Made by a program: the position numbers and the translations under genes. From Mycobacterium innocens (lineage in GTDB: Bacteria > Actinomycetota > Actinomycetes > Mycobacteriales > Mycobacteriaceae), in contig NZ_UPHQ01000073.1 in the NCBI RefSeq assembly GCF_900566055.1, positions 1-37,563 of the forward strand: 37,563 nucleotides of DNA, written 5' to 3'. Positions within the stretch are counted from its first letter, which is position 1; every line of letters begins with the position of its first letter. Under the pieces are notes generated by a model that was given only the letters and a program-made list of their open reading frames with translations, ran no database searches and was not told the origin of the DNA. Below, one piece after another: positions 10,717-18,160 of this stretch.

Positions 10717-11231
10717 GGATCGATGGCCATACCGACGTCGGGTGGTCCTCATCCGGCCCGTTCCACCGGCAAATACTTTGTGCCCCTTGCGGTATCGTCG
10801 GTAGGCGGGAACAACGGACACTCTTGGCTGTCGGCGGATACGAAGGTGGCGGATGGTGCGCCCTCCGCGTAACAGCGTCCCAAATTCAGTCGGCTCAATT
10901 TAGGCATTTGATATTGACGGTTTGCGACTGCGATACGTCACGTGCCAGATCGCCGCAGTGGATCGTCTAATGCCGACGGGCGGTGCCTGCGTGACCCATG
11001 TGACCCATGTGACCAATGAGGACGCGCATTCCCTTATTGGCCGCCCGCTGGTAGCCGCGACACTGCAACCACGCACACGACACGCCGATGGCGGTCGTAG
11101 TGGTTTCAGCCTCGATGAACGAGAACCACGCTGGTGCCCCACCCAACTGGGCAACGGCGGTTCCGAAGCCGAAACCGCAATCCAACCGATCGCAGTCCCA
11201 GCAGAACCCCCGATACGAGCCGAGTCGGCTG
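10717..11231. other. 515-bp convergent intergenic gap with no convincing gene
   Basis: Between the ends of ugpC and echA16 I see no ORF with homology I recognise. It contains a 10-bp palindrome CCGACGTCGG (10732-10741), an AT-richer patch around 10870-10920, and three 9-bp tandem copies at 10991-11017. A minus-strand open frame (10967 up into echA16) has protein-like composition with several Cys and a MGH-MGH-MGH stretch from the tandem repeat, but no clear start or ribosome binding site. In M. tuberculosis ugpC and echA16 are also convergent neighbours. Confidence 0.4.
10991..11017. repeat. 9-bp tandem repeat, three copies
   Basis: GTGACCCAT occurs twice in a row, followed by a third copy with one mismatch (GTGACCAAT). 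This is a possible small VNTR in the ugpC-echA16 gap. Confidence 0.8.
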
Positions 11232-11981
11232 CTAGCGCACCTGGGAGCGTCCGCGTTGCAGCACGGCCTCCCGGTTTGCGGCGATGTCGTCGCCGCTGGT
11301 GCGAAATTGCCTGGCAGCCATGGCTTCCAACCACAGCCCGGCACTGGTGTGGGAGTCGTCGATGCGGTGGTAGGACGCCAGCAGTGCGCGCACCGCGTTC
11401 TGGTTGTTGCCGACGATGGACGCCGCGACGCGGCGGGCGGCGGGCAGCAGTTCGTCGTGCGGCACGACCTCGGTAACCAGGCCGGCCCGCAGCGCGTCGG
11501 CGGCGGAAAGGTAGTCGCCGGTTAGGCTCATCCGGCGGGCCATACCCACACCAACCTTCTGCGGCAGCCGCACGCTGAGCCCCCAGGTCGGCAGCAGACC
11601 CACCCGGGCATGGGTGTCGGCGAAGCGGGCGTGCTCCGAGGCGATCAGGATGTCGCAGTACAGCGCCAGCTCGAGCCCGCCGGTCACCGCCGCGCCGTTG
11701 ATGGCGCCGATCACCGGCTTGGCCATGGCCGGCCAGCGCGGTGAGATGTCCGGCAATGCCGATTGGCCGCCCAGCTCCTTGAGGTCTAGGCCCGCGCAGA
11801 ACACCGGATCGGCGCCCGTAAGGACGATGACGTCGACGTCGTCGTTGTCGTCGGCTTCGGACAGAGCCCCGAAGAAGCGATCCCGCAGCGCCGCCGACAG
11901 CGCATTGCGGGACTGGGGGCGGTTAAGGGTCAAGGTGCGGATCCGCTCGTCCGTGTGGATCAGCAGGATGTCGTCGGTCAT
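11232..11981 (-). CDS. echA16: enoyl-CoA hydratase/isomerase family protein EchA16
   Basis: A 249-aa crotonase-fold protein expected to act on acyl-CoA thioesters in lipid breakdown. The two oxyanion-hole regions are visible: DPVFCAGLDLKEL (about residues 60-72) and NGAAVTGGLELAL (about 100-112). The first catalytic Glu position of classical hydratases (GLELAL) is kept. The second, usually in a PEI motif, reads ADTHARVGLLP, with His at the usual Glu position; as I remember it, the M. tuberculosis EchA16 has the same change, so the reaction may not be simple hydration. The ATG at 11981 gives the known length; the frame is open to 12095, but that extension is not conserved-looking. Transcribed away from the PPE genes. 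Confidence 0.92.
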   Translation of the reverse strand: MTDDILLIHTDERIRTLTLNRPQSRNALSAALRDRFFGALSEADDNDDVDVIVLTGADPVFCAGLDLKELGGQSALPDISPRWPAMAKPVIGAINGAAVTGGLELALYCDILIASEHARFADTHARVGLLPTWGLSVRLPQKVGVGMARRMSLTGDYLSAADALRAGLVTEVVPHDELLPAARRVAASIVGNNQNAVRALLASYHRIDDSHTSAGLWLEAMAARQFRTSGDDIAANREAVLQRGRSQVR

Positions 11982-12036
11982 AGGGCAACCGTAGCCAGTT
12001 GCGGATGGCGCCGACGGGCTGCACCGCCGCACCCGT

Positions 12037-12066
12037 GAATGGCTGGGAATGGCTGGGAATGGCTGG
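12037..12066. repeat. 10-bp tandem repeat, three perfect copies
   Basis: GAATGGCTGG is repeated three times without mismatch, 56 to 85 bases upstream of the echA16 start in the divergent echA16-PPE region. It could be a small VNTR or a regulator array. Confidence 0.85.
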
Positions 12067-12100
12067 GCAATGTACGTCCGATGAACAATTGTCAACCGGG

Positions 12101-12130
12101 TTGGACGTTCGGTCCGAAGAAAGCTACGCT
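12101..12130 (+). promoter_or_regulatory. candidate promoter for the PPE genes
   Basis: TTGGAC (12101-12106) and TACGCT (12125-12130) are separated by 18 bases and fit a SigA-type -35/-10 pair. A transcript would begin near 12137, leaving a leader of about 130 bases that contains the palindrome at 12163 and the Crp-type site at 12182. Other -10-like hexamers occur in this AT-richer region, so the choice is uncertain. Confidence 0.35.
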
Positions 12131-12162
12131 TCGCTTCAACTGATTAACAAGTGCAAGTAACA

Positions 12163-12182
12163 ACTGTTGTGTACGCAACAGT
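12163..12182. promoter_or_regulatory. 20-bp near-perfect palindrome, probable operator or hairpin
   Basis: ACTGTTG (12163-12169) and CAACAGT (12176-12182) are perfect inverted arms around a centre containing GTAC; only one base pair of the whole 20 fails to match. The size fits a dimeric repressor site (for example of the TetR family). As RNA it would make a 7-bp hairpin in the leader of the first PPE gene. Confidence 0.5.
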
Positions 12183-12197
12183 GTGACTTTGCTCACT
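12182..12197. promoter_or_regulatory. Crp-type binding site upstream of the first PPE gene
   Basis: TGTGA-N6-TCACT matches the mycobacterial Crp (Rv3676) consensus TGTGA-N6-TCACA at nine of ten half-site positions. It overlaps the end of the neighbouring palindrome by one base and lies 70 bases before the PPE start codon. If the promoter at 12101-12130 is the real one, the site is downstream of it and would tend to repress; an unseen promoter further down could reverse this. Confidence 0.5.
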
Positions 12198-12266
12198 GTG
12201 CGGGATGGGCGGTGGACCAAGCAGCAACACCGATGCCGCCACGTCCTCACTAAGGAGACGACGCGA

Positions 12267-13475
12267 ATGGATTATGGCGGCTTACCACCGGAAGTCAACT
12301 CTGCGCGCATGTATACCGGTCCGGGGTCGATGTCGATGACAGCTGCGGCATCGGCCTGGAGCGCGCTGGCAGCCGAATTAGATTCCGCGGCAGCCGGTTA
12401 TGAAACGCTGGTCAACCAGCTGGCCGGGGAAGGATGGTTGGGCCCGGCATCGACGGCGATGGCCGCCGCCGTCGCTCCCTATGTTGTCTGGATGCGGGCC
12501 ACCGCCGCACAAGCCGAGCAGACGGCCATGCAGGCGAGAGCCTCGGCGGCCGCCTACGAGAACGCCTTTGCTGCGATGGTGCCACCGCCGGCGATCCTGG
12601 CCAACCGTCTGCAGTTGGCCGAGCTGGTGCAGTCGAACGTCTACGGCCAAAACACCTCGGCGATCGCGGCTTTGGAAGCCCAGTACGGCCAGATGTGGGC
12701 CCAGGACGCCACCGCCATGTTCGAGTACGCCGCCGCTACCGGGTCCGCCACGACCCTGACCCCGTTCAAGCAGCCGCCGCACATCGTCAACCCCGCCGGC
12801 ACATCCGGCCAAACCGCTGCGGTCGCGCACGCCGCCGCCACCTCGGCCGGCGCCAGCCAGTCAGCCCTTGCCCGTCTGATTTCGGGGATTCCCACGATGT
12901 TGCAAGGGCTCGCTACGCCGGTTGCTTCGGCGGTGTCGAGTTCACCGCTGGCGTGGCTGTGGCAGATCCTGTTCGGAACGTCCACATTTCCCACGTCGAT
13001 TGCGGCATTGCTGACCGACTTGCAGCCATACGCCAGCTTCCTCTACAACACCGAGGGCTTGCCCTATTTCAGCATCGGCATGGCGAACAACTTTGTTCAG
13101 TCGAGCAAGACTTTGGGGTTGCTCGGTGGCGCCACCTCGGCCGCGGCCGCCGCCGGCGGCGCGGCGCAGGGCGGTTTAGCGGGTTTGGGGAACCTGGTGG
13201 GCGGCGGCGGGCAGGTATCGGCCGGTTTGGGCCATGCCGGGTCGATCGGCCGGCTGTCGGTTCCACCCTCGTGGGCGCAGGCCCTGCCGGACGTCGAGTC
13301 CATGCCGGCGCGTATGCCGGTCGAAACGTTCAAATTCGCGCCCGACGGCGGCGGTGCCGGAAACCTGTTGGGCGGCATGCCGCTCACCGGTCCGGCGGGG
13401 CACGGCGCGACTGGTTCCGGTCCGCGATACGGTGTCCGCCCCACTGTCATGGCGCGTCCGCCGTTCGCCGGATAA
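12267..13475 (+). CDS. PPE family protein, PPE-SVP subgroup
   Basis: A 402-aa PPE protein. The N-terminal PPE helical domain (about residues 1-170) starts MDYGGLPPEVNSARMYTGPG, with Pro-Pro-Glu at 7-9 and the WxG-type turn GWLGP at W57. The long C-terminal region carries the SVP hallmark GRLSVPPSW (about 328-336) and ends in the typical ARPPFAG. PPE proteins are secreted by ESX/type VII systems, usually as heterodimers with a PE partner; no PE gene is next to it. The ATG at 12267 is chosen because it starts at the family N-terminus and follows AAGGAG (12252-12257); the frame is open to 12183. It lies where M. tuberculosis has vapBC22. Specific function unknown. Confidence 0.93.
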   Translation: MDYGGLPPEVNSARMYTGPGSMSMTAAASAWSALAAELDSAAAGYETLVNQLAGEGWLGPASTAMAAAVAPYVVWMRATAAQAEQTAMQARASAAAYENAFAAMVPPPAILANRLQLAELVQSNVYGQNTSAIAALEAQYGQMWAQDATAMFEYAAATGSATTLTPFKQPPHIVNPAGTSGQTAAVAHAAATSAGASQSALARLISGIPTMLQGLATPVASAVSSSPLAWLWQILFGTSTFPTSIAALLTDLQPYASFLYNTEGLPYFSIGMANNFVQSSKTLGLLGGATSAAAAAGGAAQGGLAGLGNLVGGGGQVSAGLGHAGSIGRLSVPPSWAQALPDVESMPARMPVETFKFAPDGGGAGNLLGGMPLTGPAGHGATGSGPRYGVRPTVMARPPFAG

Positions 13476-13603
13476 CAACTGATGGCTACCGATACGGCAC
13501 CGAGCGGCCGAAAACCTGGCCCGCGGGTCAACGCCTGCGCCGTGACGATTCTGCGGCTGCGGGTCTTGTCCGCAGGTGACGATCCGCAGTCACGGAGACG
13601 CCG

Positions 13604-14842
13604 ATGATGTGCGGCGATTACGGGGCGCTGCCCCCGGAGATCAATTCCGCGCGGATGTATGCCGGTCCAGGTTCGGGATCCATGCTGGCAGCAGCCGCGG
13701 CTTGGGATGCGCTGGCAGGTGAGCTGGGCGCGATGGCGTCGGGCTACTCGTCGGTGATCTCCGAGCTGACCGGCGCAGCATGGATCGGTCCGGCGGCGGC
13801 TTCGATGATGGCCGCTGCCGCCCCGTATGTGACATGGCTCAGCGCCACCGCAATCCAGGCCGAACTCACCGCCAGCCAGGCCCGGGTGGCCGCCGCCGCC
13901 TACGAAACAGCCTTCGCCATGACGGTGCCCCCGCCGGCGGTTGGCGCCAACCGCGTCTTGCTGATGACGCTCGTCGCCACGAACTTCTTCGGGCAGAACA
14001 CCCCGGCGATCGCGGCCACCGAAGCTGAATACGCCGAGATGTGGGCCCAAGACGCCGCCGCAATGTACGGCTATGCCGGCTCGTCGGCAACCGCCACCGT
14101 GCTGACTCCGTTTAACCCTCCGCCGACGACAACCGGTCTGAGCGGACCACTTCGGCAAACGGCCGCGGTGGCCGAAGTCGCCGCGGCATCTGCGGGTGCG
14201 GCACTATCGGCAAAGATTTGGGGGCTCGCCTCCACTCCGTCGATATCGCACGCGCTGGCACGACTGTCGTCGAACACGTGGTTCCCGGGATACGCGGCAT
14301 TCGCACAATGGCTCGAGGCGCTGCTCCCCGACATCACCCCCGCGGAACGGACTGCGCTGGTCCGGCTGGCCGGCCTGAGCTATTTCGGGATGGGGATGGC
14401 ACAGTTCATTGCCTCGATCGCACAGCAAACCGTACCGGGGAGCCCGGGCGGCGCCGGCGACTCAGGGTCTTCGGTTCTTGACAGCTGGGGTCCGAAACTT
14501 CGCTTCGGGGCGCCGCCGGGTGCCGGGGCGGGTGGGGCGGCAGCGGTGCCCGAACAGTATTGGGAACGCCTCGACCGTCTGGCCAGACCGGTGTCGGCGG
14601 TGATGGGCAAGGCCGGCTCGATCGGGTCCTTGTCGACGCCGGGCGGTTGGGATGCCAGCCTTCGGGCGCTGCACGCCGCCCCCTTGGATCAGGAGTTCGA
14701 CATCATCGGCTCCCTGGCAAACGCGAAGGCGAACGCCTACCTGCAGGGCATGCCGATGACAGCGGCCGGCAAGCACGCCGCGGCTGACCAGCGATACGGA
14801 TTCCGGTATCGAGTGATGCAGCGCTCACCGTCTGCCGGGTAG
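13604..14842 (+). CDS. PPE family protein, degenerate SVP subgroup
   Basis: A 412-aa PPE protein, related to the upstream one throughout the N-terminal domain ([20 protein letters not shown], WxG turn AAWIGPAA at W60). In the C-terminal half the SVP signature is altered: GSLSTPGGW (about residue 341-349), with Thr for Val. The protein still ends in an SVP-like tail ([16 protein letters not shown]). The start could be ATG 13604 or ATG 13607; a GGAG lies about 8 bases before. It is separated by 128 bases from the first PPE gene, likely co-transcribed with it, and also lacks a PE partner. It is probably an old tandem duplicate. Function unknown. Confidence 0.92.
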   Translation: MMCGDYGALPPEINSARMYAGPGSGSMLAAAAAWDALAGELGAMASGYSSVISELTGAAWIGPAAASMMAAAAPYVTWLSATAIQAELTASQARVAAAAYETAFAMTVPPPAVGANRVLLMTLVATNFFGQNTPAIAATEAEYAEMWAQDAAAMYGYAGSSATATVLTPFNPPPTTTGLSGPLRQTAAVAEVAAASAGAALSAKIWGLASTPSISHALARLSSNTWFPGYAAFAQWLEALLPDITPAERTALVRLAGLSYFGMGMAQFIASIAQQTVPGSPGGAGDSGSSVLDSWGPKLRFGAPPGAGAGGAAAVPEQYWERLDRLARPVSAVMGKAGSIGSLSTPGGWDASLRALHAAPLDQEFDIIGSLANAKANAYLQGMPMTAAGKHAAADQRYGFRYRVMQRSPSAG

Positions 14843-14857
14843 CGCGGATACGCGCCC

Positions 14858-14872
14858 TATCGTTGAGACATG
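14858..14872 (+). promoter_or_regulatory. leaderless-type promoter of the DUF2277 gene
   Basis: TATCGT (14858-14863) is followed by exactly six bases and then the ATG at 14870, the same arrangement as before ugpA. No ribosome binding site is seen. Confidence 0.4.
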
Positions 14873-15139
14873 TGCCGGAACATCACCGAACTGCGCGGCC
14901 TGGAACCCCCGGCCACGGCTGTCGAGATCGCGGCCGCCGCCCGCCAGTATGTGCGCAAGGTCAGCGGTATCACCCGCCCGTCAGCCGCCAATGCCGAAGC
15001 GTTCGAAGCCGCGGTTGCGGAAGTGACGGCGACGACGACGCGGTTGCTGGCCGCGCTGCCGGCGCGGCGTCAGCCACCCAAGAGTGTGCCGCCGCTGCGC
15101 CGCCCCGAGGTGCTGGCCCGCGTGGCGAGATCCCAGTGA
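14870..15139 (+). CDS. DUF2277 family small protein (Rv2828A-like)
   Basis: An 89-aa protein beginning MCRNITELRGLEPPATAVEI, the conserved start of DUF2277, with the shared middle AARQYVRKVSGI. The function is not known; several relatives sit beside DUF1802 or nucleic-acid genes. The ATG at 14870 is the only sensible start and may be leaderless. Its stop overlaps the GTG of the next gene (GTGA), so the two are coupled, as in M. tuberculosis. Confidence 0.85.
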   Translation: MCRNITELRGLEPPATAVEIAAAARQYVRKVSGITRPSAANAEAFEAAVAEVTATTTRLLAALPARRQPPKSVPPLRRPEVLARVARSQ

Positions 15140-15681
15140 CCCCTGCGCTGAAGGAATGGAGTGCGGCCGTGCACGCGCTGCTGGACGGTCGTCAAACCGT
15201 GCTGTTGCGCAAGGGCGGCATCGGCGAGAAGCGGTTCGAGGTGGCGGCCGGAGAGTTCTTGTTGTTCCCGACGGTCGCGCATAGCCACGCGCAGCGGGTT
15301 CGGCCCGAGCACCGCGACTTGCTGGCTCCCGCGGCTGCCGACAGCACCGACGAGCGTCTGGTGGTTCGGGCTGCGGCGAAAGTCGTTGCAGCACTGCAGG
15401 TTAACCGGCCAGAGGGGCTGGACGACATTCAGGATCTGCATATCTGGACCGCCGAGTCGATCCGCGCGGACCGGCTCGACTTCCGGCCCAAGCACAAGCT
15501 GGCCGTCCTGGTGGTGTCCGCGATCCCGCTCACCGAGGCCGTCCAGGTCACCCGCATCCCCGAGTACGCCGGTTGCACCAGCTGGGTTCAGTTGCCGATT
15601 GCGGCGAGTCTGGCGACGCCGGTGCATGACGACGCGGTGCTAGCCGAGGTCGCCGCCAGGGTTCGCGACGCGGTCGGCTGA
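15136..15681 (+). CDS. DUF1802 family protein (Rv2828c-like)
   Basis: A 181-aa protein with the DUF1802 pattern: LRKGGIGEKRFEV near residue 25-37, then FLLFPTVAHSHAQRVRPEHRDL, and a C-terminal region ending EVAARVRDAVG. The role is unknown; no catalytic motif is evident. The start is GTG 15136, overlapping the preceding stop. The last 82 bases of the gene are part of a 118-bp sequence repeated at 25754-25871, so a second copy of its final 26 codons lies on the far side of the CRISPR island. The gene itself is complete. Confidence 0.85.
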   Translation: MTPALKEWSAAVHALLDGRQTVLLRKGGIGEKRFEVAAGEFLLFPTVAHSHAQRVRPEHRDLLAPAAADSTDERLVVRAAAKVVAALQVNRPEGLDDIQDLHIWTAESIRADRLDFRPKHKLAVLVVSAIPLTEAVQVTRIPEYAGCTSWVQLPIAASLATPVHDDAVLAEVAARVRDAVG

Positions 15682-15717
15682 CGGGCCGGCGGGAAGCAAC
15701 AGCCGGGAATTGCCGAA
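15600..15717. repeat. left copy of the 118-bp direct repeat that brackets the CRISPR-Cas island
   Basis: Aligned base by base with 25754-25871 (offset 10154), the two copies differ at three positions only (15604, 15618, 15651). The copy holds the 3' end of the DUF1802 gene. Read on the minus strand, it also holds a C-terminus nearly identical to that of the hydrolase at the other border. Identity ends sharply at 15717/15718. Confidence 0.95.
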
Positions 15718-15820
15718 GGTACGCCAGGTCACGAACTTCTAGAGTTTCGCCACTACTTGTCGGACCCTCGTCGTAGCTTTTGTCTCACAGCGCCTTGAGC
15801 TAGACGACGGAGATGAAGCT
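15718..15820 (+). promoter_or_regulatory. cas operon upstream region with candidate promoter
   Basis: These 103 bases separate the left border repeat from cas3. TAGCTT at 15774-15779 fits a -10 box, and a 16-base imperfect palindrome centred on CTAG (15733-15748) could be an operator. No good -35 is placed correctly, so the promoter is only a candidate. GACGGAGA (about 15805-15812) serves as ribosome binding site for the GTG at 15821. Confidence 0.35.
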
Positions 15821-18160
15821 GTGACTTTCGAAGAGTTTGTCGCTATGGCGACAGGAGGGTTTGCCCGGCCGTACCCGTACCAAACGGCACTGGCGCAGTC
15901 AGGACTACCAGATGTACTTCGCGCGCCAACTGGATCGGGAAAGACGCTGGCAGCGATCTTGCCATGGCTATACCGCCGGATCGCCCATCCCGATCCGGCC
16001 GTGCGCGCTAAGACACCCCACTGGTTGGTCGTGGTGCTGCCGCAGCGCACCCTCGTAGAACAAACTGTCGACGCAGCGCGTCGATGGGTCGACGCATTGG
16101 GCGCGCCAGCCGGGGTGCATGTGTTGATGGGCGGCGAGGACAGCCGTGACTCCGAGTGGAAAGCGCACCCGGACACCGAGCGGATCTTCGTAGGCACCCA
16201 GGACATGGTGTTGTCGCGGTTGTTGATGCGGGGCTTTGCGGAATCCCGTGCCGCGTGGCCGATGAGCTTCGGCTTACTCAACGGTGGGACGCAGTTCGTA
16301 TTCGACGAAGTGCAGCTGATGGGACCAGGGCTGCCAACCTCGCTGCAATTACAAGGTCTGCGGGAGGCCTTCGGCACTGCGGTGCCCTGCCGGTCGATGT
16401 GGATGTCGGCGACCATCGACGTGGCAGAGCTATCCACCGTGGACCTGCGCAGACCACTGTCAGTGGTAGACGTGGCCGACGAGGGTGGGGAACTCGCCCG
16501 GCGGATGGCGGCAACCCGCACTATTCGACGACTCCACCTCGGTGACGATGCGAAAAAGTACTCGGCGAATCTGGCAGCAATGGTGGTCACCGAGCATCGG
16601 CCTGCAACGCGAACCCTGGTAGTTCTGAACACGGTCGAGCGAGCGATGGATGTTCATGCCGAGCTAAAGCGCCTCAACCCGAGCGCCAACATTGTGTTGT
16701 TGCATTCACGGTTCCGCCCCACCGACCGCGCATCTCAGACGGCTGCCGGCCTGGCTGAACCCGGCCCGCAGGGCACGATCGTCATCGCAACCCAGGTTCT
16801 CGAGGCTGGCGTCGACGTGACTTCGGAGACCTTGATCACCGAGGTTGCGCCATGGCCGTCGATCGTCCAGCGTGCCGGCCGATGCAACCGCGATGGCCGC
16901 GCGGGCGACGCACGACTCTTATGGACGGTGCCCATCGGCCCCAAGGCACACCTGCCTTACGCGGCGGATGATCTCGGATCCGCTGCGTCGGCACTCGCCG
17001 GGCTCGAGGATCGTGCGATGACCGGCCGTGAACTGGCTGAGCAGCAAGTCTCCGTCACTCGGCCGATCCATCCCGTATTGCGCAAACGCGACCTTCTAGA
17101 TTTGTTTGACACGGCACCCGATCTCGCCGGTAACGACATTGACGTCAGCCCATTCATCCGCGATGCTACCGACCGAACCGTGTCAGTCGCCTGGCGCAAT
17201 CTTGAAATTCAAGACATGCCCACCGCCGACCGGAGCGAGCTGTGTCAGGCACCGATCGCCGACATCCAAGACATGGTCAAGTCGGAACCCAAACGCGCCC
17301 GCATCTGGGACCAGGTAGACGGCACATGGCGGCTAGTCCGGCGCGACGACGTCCGCCCGGGTGCAGTGGTTGTACTGGACGCGCAATATGGCGGATACCT
17401 ACCCGAACGCGGCTTCGACCGGCGCAGTAGGGAGCCTGTCGAGCCAATCACTGTGCCGTCGACGACACCGGATGCCTTTGACCGCGATCCGCTTTCCGTT
17501 GGGTTCGCGCAGTGGATAGCTCTGGAAGAACATCTCGCTGAGACCGAAGCCGCTGCGCGCGAGCTGATACCGCGGTTCGGGCCAAACGTAGACCTCACTG
17601 CCCAGCAGCGCGACGCGATCGTCCGCGCCGCATCGCTCCATGACCTCGGCAAGGCGCACCCGACTTTCGCCGCATCGCTACTGAAAGCCAATCTCGATAC
17701 ACCACCCCCGGCACAAGCAGTGCCGTGGGCCAAGTCGCCGAGTAACCGGCCGCTGCGGCACGATCCGCCCCACTTTCGTCATGAGCTGGCGAGCGCACTT
17801 TGGTTGCTGGACGCCTCGACGCGGCTGCTGGACGACCATGAGGAACGCGACTTGGTCATATACCTCGTCGCCGCTCATCATGGAAAAGTCCGAGTGACGA
17901 TTCGCGGCAAGTCCGACGAGCGGCCGGGCGTCATGCTGGGTGTCAAGGACGGCAGCAGCACAATAGGTTTCGCGCTGGACGGCAGACAGATCCCGGCCGT
18001 CACACTGTCGCTACAGCCGACTACACACGGTGCTGGTTCCCTGACCAGCCGCGCGCTTGCCCTGCGCGATCGAGCCGACCTTGGTCCCTTCCGACTTGCG
18101 TTCTGTGAGGCGGTCGTTCGAGCCGCCGACTGGCAGGCCAGCGCGGACGGAGGAATGTGA
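15821..18160 (+). CDS. cas3: CRISPR-associated helicase-nuclease Cas3, type I-G order (helicase then HD)
   Basis: A 779-aa effector nuclease that unwinds and degrades DNA marked by the Cascade complex. The helicase comes first: Walker A APTGSGKT (35-42), motif II DEVQ (162-165) in FVFDEVQLMG, motif III SATI, and motif VI QRAGRCNRDG. The HD nuclease is at the C-terminus, with LHDLGKAHPTF (H607, D608), a later RHELAS and AHHGKVR (H686, H687). The reversed order and DEVQ box are typical of the Cas3 of subtype I-G (formerly I-U, GSU0051-like). The start is GTG 15821; an ATG at 15813 is out of frame. The stop overlaps the csx17 start by one base. Confidence 0.93.
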   Translation: MTFEEFVAMATGGFARPYPYQTALAQSGLPDVLRAPTGSGKTLAAILPWLYRRIAHPDPAVRAKTPHWLVVVLPQRTLVEQTVDAARRWVDALGAPAGVHVLMGGEDSRDSEWKAHPDTERIFVGTQDMVLSRLLMRGFAESRAAWPMSFGLLNGGTQFVFDEVQLMGPGLPTSLQLQGLREAFGTAVPCRSMWMSATIDVAELSTVDLRRPLSVVDVADEGGELARRMAATRTIRRLHLGDDAKKYSANLAAMVVTEHRPATRTLVVLNTVERAMDVHAELKRLNPSANIVLLHSRFRPTDRASQTAAGLAEPGPQGTIVIATQVLEAGVDVTSETLITEVAPWPSIVQRAGRCNRDGRAGDARLLWTVPIGPKAHLPYAADDLGSAASALAGLEDRAMTGRELAEQQVSVTRPIHPVLRKRDLLDLFDTAPDLAGNDIDVSPFIRDATDRTVSVAWRNLEIQDMPTADRSELCQAPIADIQDMVKSEPKRARIWDQVDGTWRLVRRDDVRPGAVVVLDAQYGGYLPERGFDRRSREPVEPITVPSTTPDAFDRDPLSVGFAQWIALEEHLAETEAAARELIPRFGPNVDLTAQQRDAIVRAASLHDLGKAHPTFAASLLKANLDTPPPAQAVPWAKSPSNRPLRHDPPHFRHELASALWLLDASTRLLDDHEERDLVIYLVAAHHGKVRVTIRGKSDERPGVMLGVKDGSSTIGFALDGRQIPAVTLSLQPTTHGAGSLTSRALALRDRADLGPFRLAFCEAVVRAADWQASADGGM

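Noticed and set aside
11982..12095. Longer N-terminus for echA16
   Set aside because: The extension is translated from the tandem-repeat region and is not enzyme-like; ATG 11981 gives the family start.
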